This document shows positions 10,008 to 20,016 of a stretch of DNA of 64,000 bases, in pieces. This stretch comes from Saccharopolyspora spinosa NRRL 18395. Lineage in GTDB: Bacteria; Actinomycetota; Actinomycetes; Mycobacteriales; Pseudonocardiaceae. The DNA lies in NCBI RefSeq assembly GCF_000194155.1, contig NZ_GL877878.1, forward strand, positions 1,113,118-1,177,117, in the 5' to 3' direction. The number at the start of each line of letters is the position of its first letter. Position 1 is the first letter of the stretch. A model generated the notes under the pieces. That model had not been told where the DNA came from and made no database searches. It worked only from the letters and a program-made list of their open reading frames with translations. Both the position numbers and the translations under genes were made by a program.

Positions 10008-10868
10008 GTGGATTCGAACCGGTTGAGCGGCCCGCTGGCGGATCCGGCGGGGGAGGCGGGTTACCCGTCGGACCACCCCGACCGAGTCGGCTTCTTCACC
10101 GACACCAGCGTGTGCATCGGGTGCAAGGCGTGCGAGGTCGCTTGCAAGGAGTGGAACCTGCTGCCCGAGGACGGCCTCGACCTCACCGGGATGTCTTACG
10201 ACAACACCGGCGCGCTCGGCGCGACTACCTGGCGGCACGTGGCCTTCGTGGAACAGCACGGGTCCACTGTGGACCTGGGGATGCCGGGCATGGGCGAGGA
10301 CCAGGTGCGCTGGCTGATGTCCTCGGACGTGTGCAAGCACTGCACGCACGCCGCATGCCTGGACGTCTGCCCGACCGGGGCGTTGATCCGCACCGAGTAC
10401 GGGACGGTGTTGGTGCAGGACGACGTTTGCAACGGCTGCGGGTACTGCGTACCGGCCTGTCCGTACGGGGTGATCGACATCCGCCCGGACACCGGCGGCG
10501 CGGCCAAGTGCACGATGTGCCAGGACCGGCTGGGCGCCGGGCTCATGCCGGCCTGCGCCACGGCGTGCCCGACGGAGTCCATCCAGTACGGTCCGCTCGA
10601 CGAGCTCCGCGACCGCGCCGAGCAACGCGTCGCGGAACTGCACGACCAGGGCATCACCGAAGCCCGGCTCTACGGCCACGACCCGGCCGACGGGGTCGGC
10701 GGCGACGGTGCGTTCTTCCTGTTGCTGGACGAGCCCGAGGTATACGGGCTGCCGCCGGACCCGGTCGTGACGACGCGCGATCTGCCCTCGATGTGGCGGC
10801 ATGCGGCGGGTGCGGCGCTGACCGCCGCGGCGGTGATCGTCGGGTGTTTCGTCGGGGGCAAGCGGTGA
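10008..10868 (+). CDS. fdhB: Formate dehydrogenase iron-sulfur (beta) subunit
   Basis: 286-residue electron-transfer subunit with four [4Fe-4S] cysteine sets: Cys36/39/42/46, Cys109/112/117/121, Cys141/144/147/151 and Cys168/171/183/187. This is the pattern of FdnH/FdoH-type subunits. A single hydrophobic helix at the C-terminus (about residues 265-282) could anchor it to the membrane. It starts with GTG four bases after the fdhA stop, behind GGAGGGGAG. It carries electrons from the molybdopterin subunit to the membrane partner encoded next. Confidence 0.95.
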   Translation: MDSNRLSGPLADPAGEAGYPSDHPDRVGFFTDTSVCIGCKACEVACKEWNLLPEDGLDLTGMSYDNTGALGATTWRHVAFVEQHGSTVDLGMPGMGEDQVRWLMSSDVCKHCTHAACLDVCPTGALIRTEYGTVLVQDDVCNGCGYCVPACPYGVIDIRPDTGGAAKCTMCQDRLGAGLMPACATACPTESIQYGPLDELRDRAEQRVAELHDQGITEARLYGHDPADGVGGDGAFFLLLDEPEVYGLPPDPVVTTRDLPSMWRHAAGAALTAAAVIVGCFVGGKR

Positions 10869-11776
10869 AGCGCGGCGACCGGCTGATGGTGCCCGAGGCG
10901 GAGTTCCGGTCCTACTACGGCCGGCCGGTGCTCAAGCAGCCGGTGTGGAAGGTGCCGGACGTGCCCGCGTACCTCTACCTCGGCGGGCTGGCCGGGGCGT
11001 CGTCGACGATGGCGCTGTGCGCAGACCTCACCGGTCGTCGCCGGCTCGCGCGTTCCGGGAGGTTGGCCGCGGCGGTGGGGGCGACGGCCAGCGTCGGGGC
11101 GTTGATCCACGACCTCGGCCGCCCCACGCGGTTCCTGAACATGCTCCGAGTGCTGAAGCCGACCTCGCCGTTGAGCATCGGTTCCTGGATCCTGGCGCCG
11201 TTCTCGGCTTTGTCGGGTGCGGGTGTGGCCAGCGAGCTCACCGGGCGGCTGCCTGCGCTGGGCCGGGCGGCGGCCACCACGGCCGGGGTGATCGCGCCCG
11301 CGATGACGACCTACACCGCAGTGCTGCTGGCCGATACGGCGGTGCCGGGCTGGCACGAGGCCTACCGCGAGCTGCCCTTCCTCTTCGCCGGGAGTGCGGT
11401 GTCGAGCGCGGGAGCCGTGGGCATGCTCGCCGCGCCGGCCGAATCGGGTCCGGCCCGCCGGATGGCCGTGGCCGGGGCGGCGCTGGAGTTCGCGGCGGGA
11501 CGGAGCATGCACCAGCGGATCGGCGTGGTCGACGAGGTGTACCGGCAGGGACGCGCGGGCGCGGTGTGGCGGGCGGCCCGCGTGCTGACCGGCCTCGGCG
11601 CGGGCGCGGCCCTGTTCGCCGGGCGCAGCCGACCTGCGGCGATCGCCTCGGGGCTGTGCTTGACGGCCGGGGCCGTCGCGACGCGGTACGCCATCTTCGA
11701 AGCCGGCCGCGCTTCGGTCAGCGACCCCCGCTACACCGTCGTTCCCCAACGCGATCGCCTCGAAGCGCGCCGTTGA
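10865..11776 (+). CDS. NrfD/PsrC-type membrane subunit of formate dehydrogenase
   Basis: 303-residue integral membrane protein with about eight hydrophobic segments, and the HDLGRPTRFLNML block typical of NrfD/PsrC quinone-reacting subunits. Its GTG start overlaps the fdhB stop (GTGA), so the two are co-translated; an ATG eight codons further in is an alternative. In this operon type NrfD replaces the cytochrome b subunit FdnI and passes electrons to menaquinone. The C-terminal tail is hydrophilic. Confidence 0.88.
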   Translation: MKRGDRLMVPEAEFRSYYGRPVLKQPVWKVPDVPAYLYLGGLAGASSTMALCADLTGRRRLARSGRLAAAVGATASVGALIHDLGRPTRFLNMLRVLKPTSPLSIGSWILAPFSALSGAGVASELTGRLPALGRAAATTAGVIAPAMTTYTAVLLADTAVPGWHEAYRELPFLFAGSAVSSAGAVGMLAAPAESGPARRMAVAGAALEFAAGRSMHQRIGVVDEVYRQGRAGAVWRAARVLTGLGAGAALFAGRSRPAAIASGLCLTAGAVATRYAIFEAGRASVSDPRYTVVPQRDRLEARR

Positions 11777-11904
11777 ACGCATGCTCGGCCTCTTCGCCTT
11801 CGCGGCCACAGCAGTTAACTAGCTCTGTGAGTTCAGTGTAAATCGAAATTAATCTCGGTCGAGTGCGGTGGATCATGGTGTGCTGCGAACCTCCGGAAAA
11901 GTGG

Positions 11905-11923
11905 TTAGGTTAGGCTTCGTTAA
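11905..11923 (+). promoter_or_regulatory. IdeR/DtxR iron box
   Basis: TTAGGTTAGGCTTCGTTAA matches 15 of 19 positions of the actinobacterial iron-box consensus TTAGGTTAGGCTAACCTAA, with the left half perfect. It lies 44 nt upstream of the siderophore-interacting protein start, a position suited to iron-dependent repression by an IdeR/DmdR protein. Confidence 0.85.
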
Positions 11924-11967
11924 AGTGTTGGTCGTCGCGCCGACGAGTACAGATCCGGAGTTCTCGC

Positions 11968-12813
11968 ATGACGATCTCAAGTCCGCCGCGCCTCGAACTG
12001 GGTGCCGAGGCCCCGCCGTTCCGGTTGTTCCGGATCGAGGTCGCCGAGGCGCACCGGTTGAGTCGGCGCCTGGTCCGGATCACCTTCACCGGCCCCGAAC
12101 TGTCGGCGATGACCAGCGGCGGGCTCGACCAGCGGGTCAAGCTGATCTTCCCGCAGCCCGGGCAGCGGGAGCCGATGGTGCCGGCGGGGGAGCGGCCGTA
12201 CCAGGCGTTGCGCGCGTTGCCGCCGGAGGTCCGGCCGAAGCTGCGCAGCTACACGGTGCGCGCCCACCGGCCCGAGCGTGACGAGTTCGACGTCGACTTC
12301 GTATTGCACGGCGACATCGGCCCGGCCTCTGCCTTCGCCGGTCGGGCCCGGCCGGGGGATCGGTTGGTGGTGTACGCGCCGAACGCCGCATGCCGGGCCG
12401 GCCGTGGTGGTGTGGAGTTCCGCCTGGACGCGGTTCGCGACCGGGCGCTGCTGATCGGCGACGAGACCGCGCTCCCCGCGATCGCCGGCATTCTCGCGGC
12501 GCTTCCTGGCGGAGTGCGGGCGAAGGTCTACGTCGAGATCCCGGACGCGGCCGACGCCCAGTATCTCGCGAGCGCGGCGGAGGTCGAGTTGCACTGGCTT
12601 CCGCGCCGCGGACGGCGTCTAGGTGCCGCGTTGCTCTCCGCGATCCGCGCCGCCGTGCTGCCTGGCGAGTGGTACGCGTGGCTCGCGGGGGAGACCGGGA
12701 TGGTCGCCTCGCTGCGACGCCATCTGGTCGACCAGCGGGGGTTCGACCGCTCCGCCGTGACATTCATGGGTTATTGGCGCCACGGCAGGTCCGAGGACGA
12801 TCCGCGGGATTGA
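11968..12813 (+). CDS. Siderophore-interacting protein, NAD(P)H-dependent ferric-siderophore reductase
   Basis: 281-residue FAD protein of the SIP/ViuB family, which releases iron from imported ferric siderophores by reduction. The FAD-binding motif RSYTVR is present (about residue 92), followed by the NAD(P)H-domain block GDETALPAI (about residue 167) and the C-terminal GYWRHG. GGAG lies 7 nt before the ATG. The iron box upstream gives independent support for an iron role. No siderophore biosynthesis or ABC transporter genes adjoin it. Confidence 0.92.
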   Translation: MTISSPPRLELGAEAPPFRLFRIEVAEAHRLSRRLVRITFTGPELSAMTSGGLDQRVKLIFPQPGQREPMVPAGERPYQALRALPPEVRPKLRSYTVRAHRPERDEFDVDFVLHGDIGPASAFAGRARPGDRLVVYAPNAACRAGRGGVEFRLDAVRDRALLIGDETALPAIAGILAALPGGVRAKVYVEIPDAADAQYLASAAEVELHWLPRRGRRLGAALLSAIRAAVLPGEWYAWLAGETGMVASLRRHLVDQRGFDRSAVTFMGYWRHGRSEDDPRD

Positions 12814-13055
12814 CGCGGTGGGCGTGGAAATTCGAGCCGCGCCCGTTTTTCGATTCGCCGCCGCGAACTGATCGAGCACGTTCGAAAACGCTCCGTTATT
12901 CCTCAATAGGGTGAGTCGTGGCTCATGTCTCACCGTAAGTGATTGGATTTCCGGTGTCGATCTCATCGACGATCAAGAAATGAGCTGGACGAACGTCGTA
13001 ATCGCAGCGATCTTGTCGACGTTTCTGTGACGATGGCCACTCGCCGAGAGTTTGG

Positions 13056-13920
<865 letters not shown>

Positions 13921-13949
13921 CTCGCTCGGTCCGCGCGATCGGGCGATAC

Positions 13950-13990
13950 GCAAGGGACCCCGCCTGCCTCTCTCCGGCGGGGTCCCTTGC
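13950..13990 (+). terminator. Intrinsic terminator after rpf
   Basis: Perfect 15-bp stem GCAAGGGACCCCGCC / GGCGGGGTCCCTTGC (13950-13964 and 13976-13990) with an 11-nt loop, starting 29 nt after the rpf stop. No strong U-run follows, as is common in actinobacteria. Confidence 0.88.
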
Positions 13991-14015
13991 ATTTCCGGAC
14001 GCGGCGCGCCGCGGC

Positions 14016-14123
14016 TCATTTCAGCTTGCGGCGGCGCAGGTCGCTGCGGATGTCCCAGGCGGTCCAGCTGATGCCGCCGAGCGCGATACCGGACATCAGG
14101 ATCAACACCAGTCCCTCGGTCAC
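14016..14123 (-). CDS. Small single-span membrane protein (35 aa)
   Basis: GTG start preceded by AAGGGAG at good spacing. It encodes a 35-residue protein with one hydrophobic helix (LVLILMSGIALGGISWTAW) and a basic tail RSDLRRRKLK, a normal positive-inside arrangement. No family recognised. The good ribosome site, helix and terminator-bounded position argue for a real gene. Confidence 0.5.
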   Translation of the reverse strand: MTEGLVLILMSGIALGGISWTAWDIRSDLRRRKLK

Positions 14124-14497
14124 GGCGGGCTCCCTTCGGGCGGTGCGGGGCCGTCGAGATTGCTTTCCGAGCCTAATGACCGCACGCTTGATCGCCGAAC
14201 GTGTCGGGTTATAAAGCCTGATCAGGTGAACTGTCCAAATCGGCCGGTCGTCCAGCCAAGCCCAATTCCCCAAGCCGGAGCCAAATTCGGGGCACCGTTC
14301 GAACGCGCGCCACCGCCTCCCGCTGCTCACATTCTGTGTCATCAGATCATTACCTGGAGTGAATGATCCTCGCCGGAGTGATTCCGCGGCATGTTGGTGC
14401 CGGTCGCATCGCGCATTACTTCGATCATGTCCGTGATCAATCCCCGGCCGCGTTCCCGGTGCCGGGAACGGCACGCGCAGCGGACGGAGGCAGCACG

Positions 14498-14674
14498 ATG
14501 TTCTCCGGCCAACACGCCGCACTGGTCGAGTCGACCGCCCTGGACGGCTGGGTGGGCCCATCGGCGATCGTCGCCGGACTCCTGTTGTTGATCGTCGCGC
14601 TGTTTCGCCGAACGCGCGCCACACTGGCCAAGAAGCGCCGGGCGGCGCGGCCAAGTGCGGCCGAATGGTGGTGA
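14498..14674 (+). CDS. Small single-span membrane protein (58 aa)
   Basis: 58 residues beginning at an ATG with GGAGG 7 nt upstream. One hydrophobic segment (about residues 21-36, GPSAIVAGLLLLIVALF) is followed by a strongly basic tail rich in Arg/Lys ending in EWW. No family recognised. It lies 62 nt before murT and may share its transcript. Confidence 0.5.
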   Translation: MFSGQHAALVESTALDGWVGPSAIVAGLLLLIVALFRRTRATLAKKRRAARPSAAEWW

Positions 14675-14736
14675 CATGTCGCCCAGAGCTGGCGTAGGCG
14701 TGCCGCGGGCCGGCGGGCGCCGAGGGGGGAGGGTGC

Positions 14737-16112
14737 ATGACCGACACCACGCGGAAGTCCAGGGAAGCGGCGGAGCGCACCCCGACCGAACACCCGTCGA
14801 CCGATCAGAGCTGGCGGGTCGTTCCCGCTCCGGCGCTACCGCCAACGCGCGGCGCACACCGGCAGGACCTGCGCACCACCATCGCGGTCGACCTGGGACG
14901 GCTGGCGGCGTCGATGTCACGGCGGCTCGGCATGGGCAGTGGTGGGATGATCGGCGGCAGACTCGCGTTGAGCGTACAACCGCGAGCCCTGCGAAGGCTG
15001 GCGTCCGGACGGCGTGTCGTGATGGTCACCGGCACGAATGGCAAGACGACGACCACGCAGATGGTGGCCGAGGCGTTGCGCTCCCGGGCTCCTGCGGTCA
15101 GCAACGGCACGGGCGCGAACATGCTCGACGGCCACGTCGCCGCGCTGATGACCCGGCCGGACGCCCCGTTCGCCGCGCTGGAGGTCGACGAGCTGCACCT
15201 GAGGCAGGTGACCGAGCAGTTCGAGCCGGCGGTGATCCTGCTGCTCAACCTGAGCCGGGATCAGCTCGACAGGGTAGGGGAGATCCGCACCGTCGCCGCG
15301 AGCCTGCGGCGCGCCCTGGCGCAGGCACCGGGAGCGCAGGTGATCGCGAACCGGGATGATCCGAACATCGTCTTCGCCGCGGCCGGGCACCCAGCGGTCA
15401 CCTGGATCTCCGGTGGGGTGCGGTGGAAGGACGACGCGTTGAACTGCCCGAACTGCGGCGAGTTCATCGGCGACACCGACCGGGGCTGGCGCTGCGCCTG
15501 CGGTCTGGCGCGTCCGGCGGCGGACTGGACGGTCACCGAGACGGGGGTGCTCGCCCCGGACGGCTCCCACCGCGACCTCGACTTGTCGCTGCCGGGCCAC
15601 GTCAACCGGGTCAACGCGACGTTCGCGCTGGCCGCGGCGCTGCACCTGGGCTGCGACGAGACGGCGTCGCTGGCGCGGGTCGGCCGGATCTCGGAGGCCG
15701 CCGGTCGCTACCGAACGGTGCGACTGGCCGGTCGGGAGGTTAGGTTGCTGTTGGCGAAGAACCCCGCGAGCTGGCTGGAGATGCTCGACCTCGTCGGCCG
15801 CGAGAACCAGCCGCTGGTGTTGGTGGTCAACAGCCGCGAAGCCGACGGCCACGACGGTTCACCAGCCGCGAAGCCGACGGCCACGACGTCTCGTGGTTGT
15901 GGGACGTTCATTTCGAGGTGCTGCGCGACCGCCCGGTCTGGGTGGCGGGGGACCGGGCGCTGGATCTGGCGGTGCGGCTGCGCTACGCCGAGGTGCCCTG
16001 CGCCGTGGCGGCTGGTGTGGACGAGGCGCTGTCCGGGTCGGACCGCGGCGTGCCGGACCTGATCGCCAACTACACCGCCTTCCGCGACCTCGTGACGAGG
16101 AGCCGCCAATGA
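14737..16112 (+). pseudogene. murT: MurT, lipid II isoglutaminyl synthase Mur-ligase-like subunit, frameshifted by a 32-bp duplication
   Basis: MurT with GatD amidates D-Glu of lipid II in Gram-positive cell walls. The frame from 14737 carries the ATP-binding GTNGKTT (residues 99-105) and the MurT-specific four-Cys zinc ribbon (Cys237, 240, 253, 255). It runs correctly to NSREADGHD (about residue 373). There a 32-bp tandem duplication (15831-15888) throws it out of frame into about 70 meaningless residues. The true C-terminus (SWLWDVHFEVL onward, with the catalytic Asp region) resumes in another frame from about 15888 to the stop at 16112. Removing one repeat copy restores a single open frame. 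The 3' end overlaps gatD by ATGA, as in intact operons. Confidence 0.88.
15831..15888. repeat. 32-bp-period tandem duplication inside murT
   Basis: The 26-bp block starting CAGCCGCGAAGCCGACGGCC is present at 15831-15856 and again at 15863-15888, separated by 6 bp, so the period is 32 bp. 32 is not a multiple of three, and the repeat coincides exactly with the loss of the murT frame. Confidence 0.97.
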
Positions 16113-16834
16113 TGCGCGACCGGGTCCGCCTCGCGCTTGTGCTGCCCGACCTGCTGGGCACCTACGGCGACCGGGGCAACGTGCTGGTGCTGGCGCAACG
16201 CTTGAAGTGGCGCAACATCGACAGCGAAACGGTGACGGTGCTGTCGTCCTCCGGCGCGGTGCCGGAATCCTGTGACCTGTACCTGATCGGCGGCGGCGAG
16301 GACGTCGCGCAAATCGCCGCGGTGCGGTTCCTGCACCGAGGTCCGGGTTTGCTGCGCGCGGTGGACCGCGGCTCGCCGGTGCTGGGCATCTGCGGCGGTC
16401 TGCAGGTGCTCGGGACGAGCTTCGTCACCGGCGACGGCGTCCAGCACGACGGGCTGGGCCTGGTCGACGCTGCCACCGCGCCGGGCAGCGGGCGAGCGAT
16501 CGGCGAGGTGACCACCCAATCCACGTTGGGCGGCGTCGGGATGCTCACCGGGTTCGAGAACCACCTGGGCCGGACCCGGGTCGGTCCCGGATCGCGGCCG
16601 CTGGGCCGGGTGACCCGCGGCATCGGCAACGGTCACGACGACGCCGAAGGCGCGGTCAGCGGGCACGTCGTGTGCACCTACCTGCACGGACCGGTGCTGG
16701 CGCGAAATCCGAAGCTGGCCGATCTGCTGCTGGAGTGGGCGATCGGTGAACCCCTGGAGCCGCTGCCCGATCCCCCGGAGCTTCGTGCGCTGCGCTCCGA
16801 ACGGACCCGGCCGCACGCGCGCAACCGCAAGTGA
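16109..16834 (+). CDS. gatD: GatD, glutamine amidotransferase of lipid II isoglutaminyl synthase
   Basis: 241-residue class I (cobyric-acid-synthase-like) glutaminase that supplies ammonia to MurT. The nucleophile Cys95 sits in GICGGLQVLG, and the catalytic His193 in YLHGPVLARNP. Start ATGATG at 16109 overlaps the murT stop, with GAGGAGCC upstream. The reading frame is intact, in contrast to its obligatory partner murT, which suggests that the murT lesion is very recent or artefactual. Confidence 0.93.
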   Translation: MMRDRVRLALVLPDLLGTYGDRGNVLVLAQRLKWRNIDSETVTVLSSSGAVPESCDLYLIGGGEDVAQIAAVRFLHRGPGLLRAVDRGSPVLGICGGLQVLGTSFVTGDGVQHDGLGLVDAATAPGSGRAIGEVTTQSTLGGVGMLTGFENHLGRTRVGPGSRPLGRVTRGIGNGHDDAEGAVSGHVVCTYLHGPVLARNPKLADLLLEWAIGEPLEPLPDPPELRALRSERTRPHARNRK

Positions 16835-16837
16835 CCC

Positions 16838-18508
16838 TCAGCGGCGGCGGACGATCCTGGCCAGCCGGTCGACAGCGGGTTTGAGTTCCGGGGCGCGGGC
16901 CAGCGCCAGTACGCCGAAGCTGACCGCCAGCACCACGACCGTGTGCACGACCAGCGAGAACCACGCGTCGGCCACCGGTCCGAACGGGCCGAACGCGCTG
17001 CGCAAGCCGGTGAGGACCGCGATGCCGCAGCCGGAGCCGAGCAGGGTGGCCGCGAGCGTCCGCGCGATCCCGGCGAGGGTGCGCCTGGTCTGGACCGGGC
17101 CGACCCGGCAGTGCAACCAGATCTGGCCGGCGATCGCGCCGACCACGAAGCTCACCGACATCGCCGCGGTAACCCCGATGACCAGGTCGCGCGGATCCAG
17201 CACGGCGAGCACGACGTAGCAAAGCACGCTGCGCACCAGCACCATGATCACGTTGATCCAGGTGGGTGTGCGGGCGTCCTTCATCGCGTAGAACGCGCGG
17301 AGCTGCAGCATCGTAATCGCGAAGGGCACGACGCCCAGCGCGGCGGCGGCCAGCGCCCAGCCGAGCCGGTCGGCGGCGGCCACATCGCTTGCCCCCAGCG
17401 AGAAGAACGCGACGCCGATCGAACCACCCGCCACCGCCAGCAGCGCGCTGATCGGCATCAGCAGCACGGCGCTCATCCGACTGCCCAACGACACGTCGGC
17501 GACGAATTCGACGGTGTCCTTGGCCGCCGCGGCGCGGCTGATCCGGGGCATAAGAGCCGTCAGCAACGACACGCCGAGCACGCCGTAGGGGACCTGCGAC
17601 AGCAGCCAGGCGTAGTTGAAGGTCGCGACGCTGCCGGTGGTGCCCTGCCCGGTGACGCGGGTGATCACCACCATGCCGACCTGGCTGACCAGCGTGTAGA
17701 GCACGACCCACCCGGCCAGCCCGCCGAACTCGGTCAGCCTGCGGTCCCAGCCCCACCGCCAGCGGTACCGGAAGCCGCTGCGACGCAGCGAAACCGCCAT
17801 GATCAACATCTGCGCGGTGATGCCCAGCGCGGTGCCGATGCCCAGGACCAGCAGTTTCGGCTCGCCCATGCGCACCGGGTGGGCGGAGATTTCGCCGGGG
17901 ACCATCGCGTACACCACAACTGTGGCGACCACGACGACGTTGTTGAACACCGGTGCCCAGGCCGGGGTGCCGAACACGCCGCGGACGTTGAGGATCGCCT
18001 GCAGCAGCGCCGACATCCCGTAGCAGATGATGCCGGGCAGCAGCAGGTACGCGAACGCCGTGGTCAGCGCGGCGTTCGCGCGGGTGTCGGGGCCGAGGTA
18101 GAGCTCCGTGAGCAGCGGGGCGGCGGCCACCGCGGCTGTGGTGGCCGCTACCAGCAGAACCCCACCCATGCTGATCATCCACTGGGCGTAGACCTCACCC
18201 TGCCGCGAGCCCTCCTGCTGCGCCCGGACCAGCAGCGGCACGGCGATGCTCGTGAGCACGCCACCGAGCAGCAGCTCGTTCACTACGGTCGGCAGCGTGT
18301 TCGCGACGGTGTAGGAGTCGTTGACCATGCCCAGCCCGAGGACAGCGACCAGCAACACCTTCGCCAGCAGACCGCTGACCCGGCTGACGGTGGTCGCCAC
18401 CGCCATCGCTGCGCTGGCCCGGGCCAGCGAGGTGCCGTGCACGCGGGAATCGGCCTGATCGACCACGACGCCCCCAGCTCTCGACCTCACCTGCGCCGAC
18501 CGTGCCAC
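16838..18508 (-). CDS. murJ: MurJ/MviN lipid II flippase
   Basis: 556-residue MOP-superfamily membrane protein with about 14 hydrophobic segments. It moves lipid II across the membrane for peptidoglycan polymerisation. Family landmarks include an Arg-rich gating region (SRVSGLLAKVLL near residue 42), the paired-helix segments and loops such as QVPYGVLGVSLLTALMPRISRAAA. It is convergent with gatD with only 3 bp between the stops, and no terminator is visible there. Several in-frame upstream residues before the first helix leave the exact start uncertain. Confidence 0.92.
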   Translation of the reverse strand: MARSAQVRSRAGGVVVDQADSRVHGTSLARASAAMAVATTVSRVSGLLAKVLLVAVLGLGMVNDSYTVANTLPTVVNELLLGGVLTSIAVPLLVRAQQEGSRQGEVYAQWMISMGGVLLVAATTAAVAAAPLLTELYLGPDTRANAALTTAFAYLLLPGIICYGMSALLQAILNVRGVFGTPAWAPVFNNVVVVATVVVYAMVPGEISAHPVRMGEPKLLVLGIGTALGITAQMLIMAVSLRRSGFRYRWRWGWDRRLTEFGGLAGWVVLYTLVSQVGMVVITRVTGQGTTGSVATFNYAWLLSQVPYGVLGVSLLTALMPRISRAAAAKDTVEFVADVSLGSRMSAVLLMPISALLAVAGGSIGVAFFSLGASDVAAADRLGWALAAAALGVVPFAITMLQLRAFYAMKDARTPTWINVIMVLVRSVLCYVVLAVLDPRDLVIGVTAAMSVSFVVGAIAGQIWLHCRVGPVQTRRTLAGIARTLAATLLGSGCGIAVLTGLRSAFGPFGPVADAWFSLVVHTVVVLAVSFGVLALARAPELKPAVDRLARIVRRR

Positions 18509-18596
18509 GAAAACCCCGCCGTCGCCGTGCGACGCTCCACCGGCGTCGGATTCATGGCAACCTGATCACACCGACGTGAACGGGGGAGACGCACAG

Positions 18597-19070
18597 ATGA
18601 TCGTGCTCGGCGGGCTGCTGCTGGTGGCCGGAGTGGTCGTGGCGATCGCGACCGGCGGCGACGCGGCCGGAGGCTGGTTGCTGCCGGTCGCGCTGATCGC
18701 CGCCGGTGTCGGCATGCTCGTGGCCGCAACGGTCGCAGCGGCTCGGCGTCGCCTCCCGCTGCGGGCGGCGGTACGCGCCCACCGGGCGGCGCCGGTGGGC
18801 GGCCCGCTGCGACGAGCCCGCGCGGTTCCGTCGATGATCGCCTCCACCGCGCGTGGCCGGAATCCCGCGCTGCCGCGCTATCAGCTCGCGCTCTGGCTGC
18901 TAGCCCTGGTGTACGTGGTCTCGCCGGTCGACCTCATCCCAGACTTCCTGCCGCTGCTGGGCATCGGTGATGACATCGGCGTCGGCACCTGGCTGCTGAC
19001 CAGCCTGTACGCCGAATCGGGCAGCTACCTCGCGGCGAAGGAGCAGCGCGGCGAATCGGAAGCCGGCTGA
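18597..19070 (+). CDS. YkvA/DUF1232 family membrane protein
   Basis: 157-residue protein with two N-terminal hydrophobic helices, a basic middle, and a C-terminal DUF1232 segment (YQLALWLLALVYVVSPVDLIPDFLPLLGIGDD), whose SPVDLIPDF is the family hallmark. Function unknown. ATG at 18597 is preceded by GGGGGAGA at 8 nt spacing. Confidence 0.88.
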   Translation: MIVLGGLLLVAGVVVAIATGGDAAGGWLLPVALIAAGVGMLVAATVAAARRRLPLRAAVRAHRAAPVGGPLRRARAVPSMIASTARGRNPALPRYQLALWLLALVYVVSPVDLIPDFLPLLGIGDDIGVGTWLLTSLYAESGSYLAAKEQRGESEAG

Positions 19071-19073
19071 CCG

Positions 19074-19505
19074 TCAGGTCGCGGTCGGCGTGGGCTCGGC
19101 GGGAGTGCGGCGGCGGCCGAAGAGGCCGTGGTCCAGCGACCAGTGGCCGCCGTTGAAGCCCAGCGCGAGGGCGGCGGCGCCGATGGCGAGCGGAAGCTCG
19201 AAGCCCATTGGGGAGAACAGGCCATGCGGCAGGTGCACCAATAGCACAGCGCCCGCCATTTCGATGGCGACGAGGACGCCGACCAGCGGCAGCAGCAGTC
19301 CGAGCACCAGGAACACCCCGCCGACGAGCTCCACGAGCGTGGCGAACCAGGCGGATACCTGCGGGAGCGGGATGTGCATGGCGGCGAAGCTTTGCGCGAC
19401 TGCGTCCGGACCGTAGCCGATAAGCTTCTGCCAGCCGTGGGCGAGCAGGATGATCCCGATGCCGAGCCGGCCGATCAATGCGAAGAAATCACGAACGACG
19501 TGCAT
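19074..19505 (-). CDS. DoxX family membrane protein
   Basis: 143-residue protein with four hydrophobic helices and the DoxX opening motif (RLGIGIILLAHGWQKL). DoxX proteins are membrane components linked to redox or thiol homeostasis in actinobacteria, usually without assigned reaction. Start ATG at 19505 follows a G-rich ribosome site; an upstream alternative adds ten residues. It is convergent with the DUF1232 gene. Confidence 0.88.
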   Translation of the reverse strand: MHVVRDFFALIGRLGIGIILLAHGWQKLIGYGPDAVAQSFAAMHIPLPQVSAWFATLVELVGGVFLVLGLLLPLVGVLVAIEMAGAVLLVHLPHGLFSPMGFELPLAIGAAALALGFNGGHWSLDHGLFGRRRTPAEPTPTAT

Positions 19506-19589
19506 GGCGTACCCCCAGCCTTGCGTCGATCCCACCGCGGGCTTCGCCCACCAGTGTGGTGGCCGAGCAGGCCGCAGTCATTTCGACGC

Positions 19590-20004
19590 TGCCCTGATCG
19601 CACGCCGTCCTGCCGGGGATCGGCCAGCCCGGATTCGTAGCCGACGATCACCAGCTGCCCCGGTCCCGTGCGTCGAGCTTGGTCATCAGGCGTCCGGTGT
19701 GGCTCTTTACCGTGCTGCGGCTGACGCGCAGGCGTTGCTCGATTTCGGTGTTCGACATCCCGCAGGTAATCAACGCCAGCACTTCCCGTTCCCGCTGGGC
19801 GATTCCGTCGCACAGCGCACCGAAGACGCGGTCGATGCCCGGCAAGACGCCCGTTGTCGTGCGTCGGAAGTCCAGCTTGTGCGCGCGATCGTTTCGGCCC
19901 GCAACCGCGCATGCCGGGAACTCCGCGCGGATGCGCATTTCCGCTCGGTCGGGGGAGGGTTTTCGTCCCCGCTGGTCGGGGTTGGGAGCTGCTTGCTGCC
20001 CCAA
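19590..20004 (-). pseudogene. NarL/LuxR-type response regulator remnant, frameshifted
   Basis: A LuxR-type helix-turn-helix is clear (REREVLALITCGMSNTEIEQRLRVSRSTVKSHTGRLMTKLDARDR) but the frame then stops. The expected continuation (LVIVGYESGL) is found in another frame immediately after (19600-19650), so one base appears lost near 19655. Upstream of the HTH, no receiver domain can be recognised and the residues look random. This is a decayed gene, not a short functional regulator. Confidence 0.7.
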
Positions 20005-20016
20005 CCTCTCCGCGCC

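Noticed and set aside
10008-10024. GGATTCGAACC looks like a reversed tRNA T-loop (possible tRNA(Sec))
   Set aside because: On the minus strand the T-stem does not pair beyond two bases and no acceptor or anticodon stem is present; the bases encode the N-terminus of FdhB (DSNR).
15888-16062. Out-of-frame C-terminal 70 residues of murT as a novel domain
   Set aside because: They are a frameshift product; the conserved MurT C-terminus is in another frame of the same DNA.
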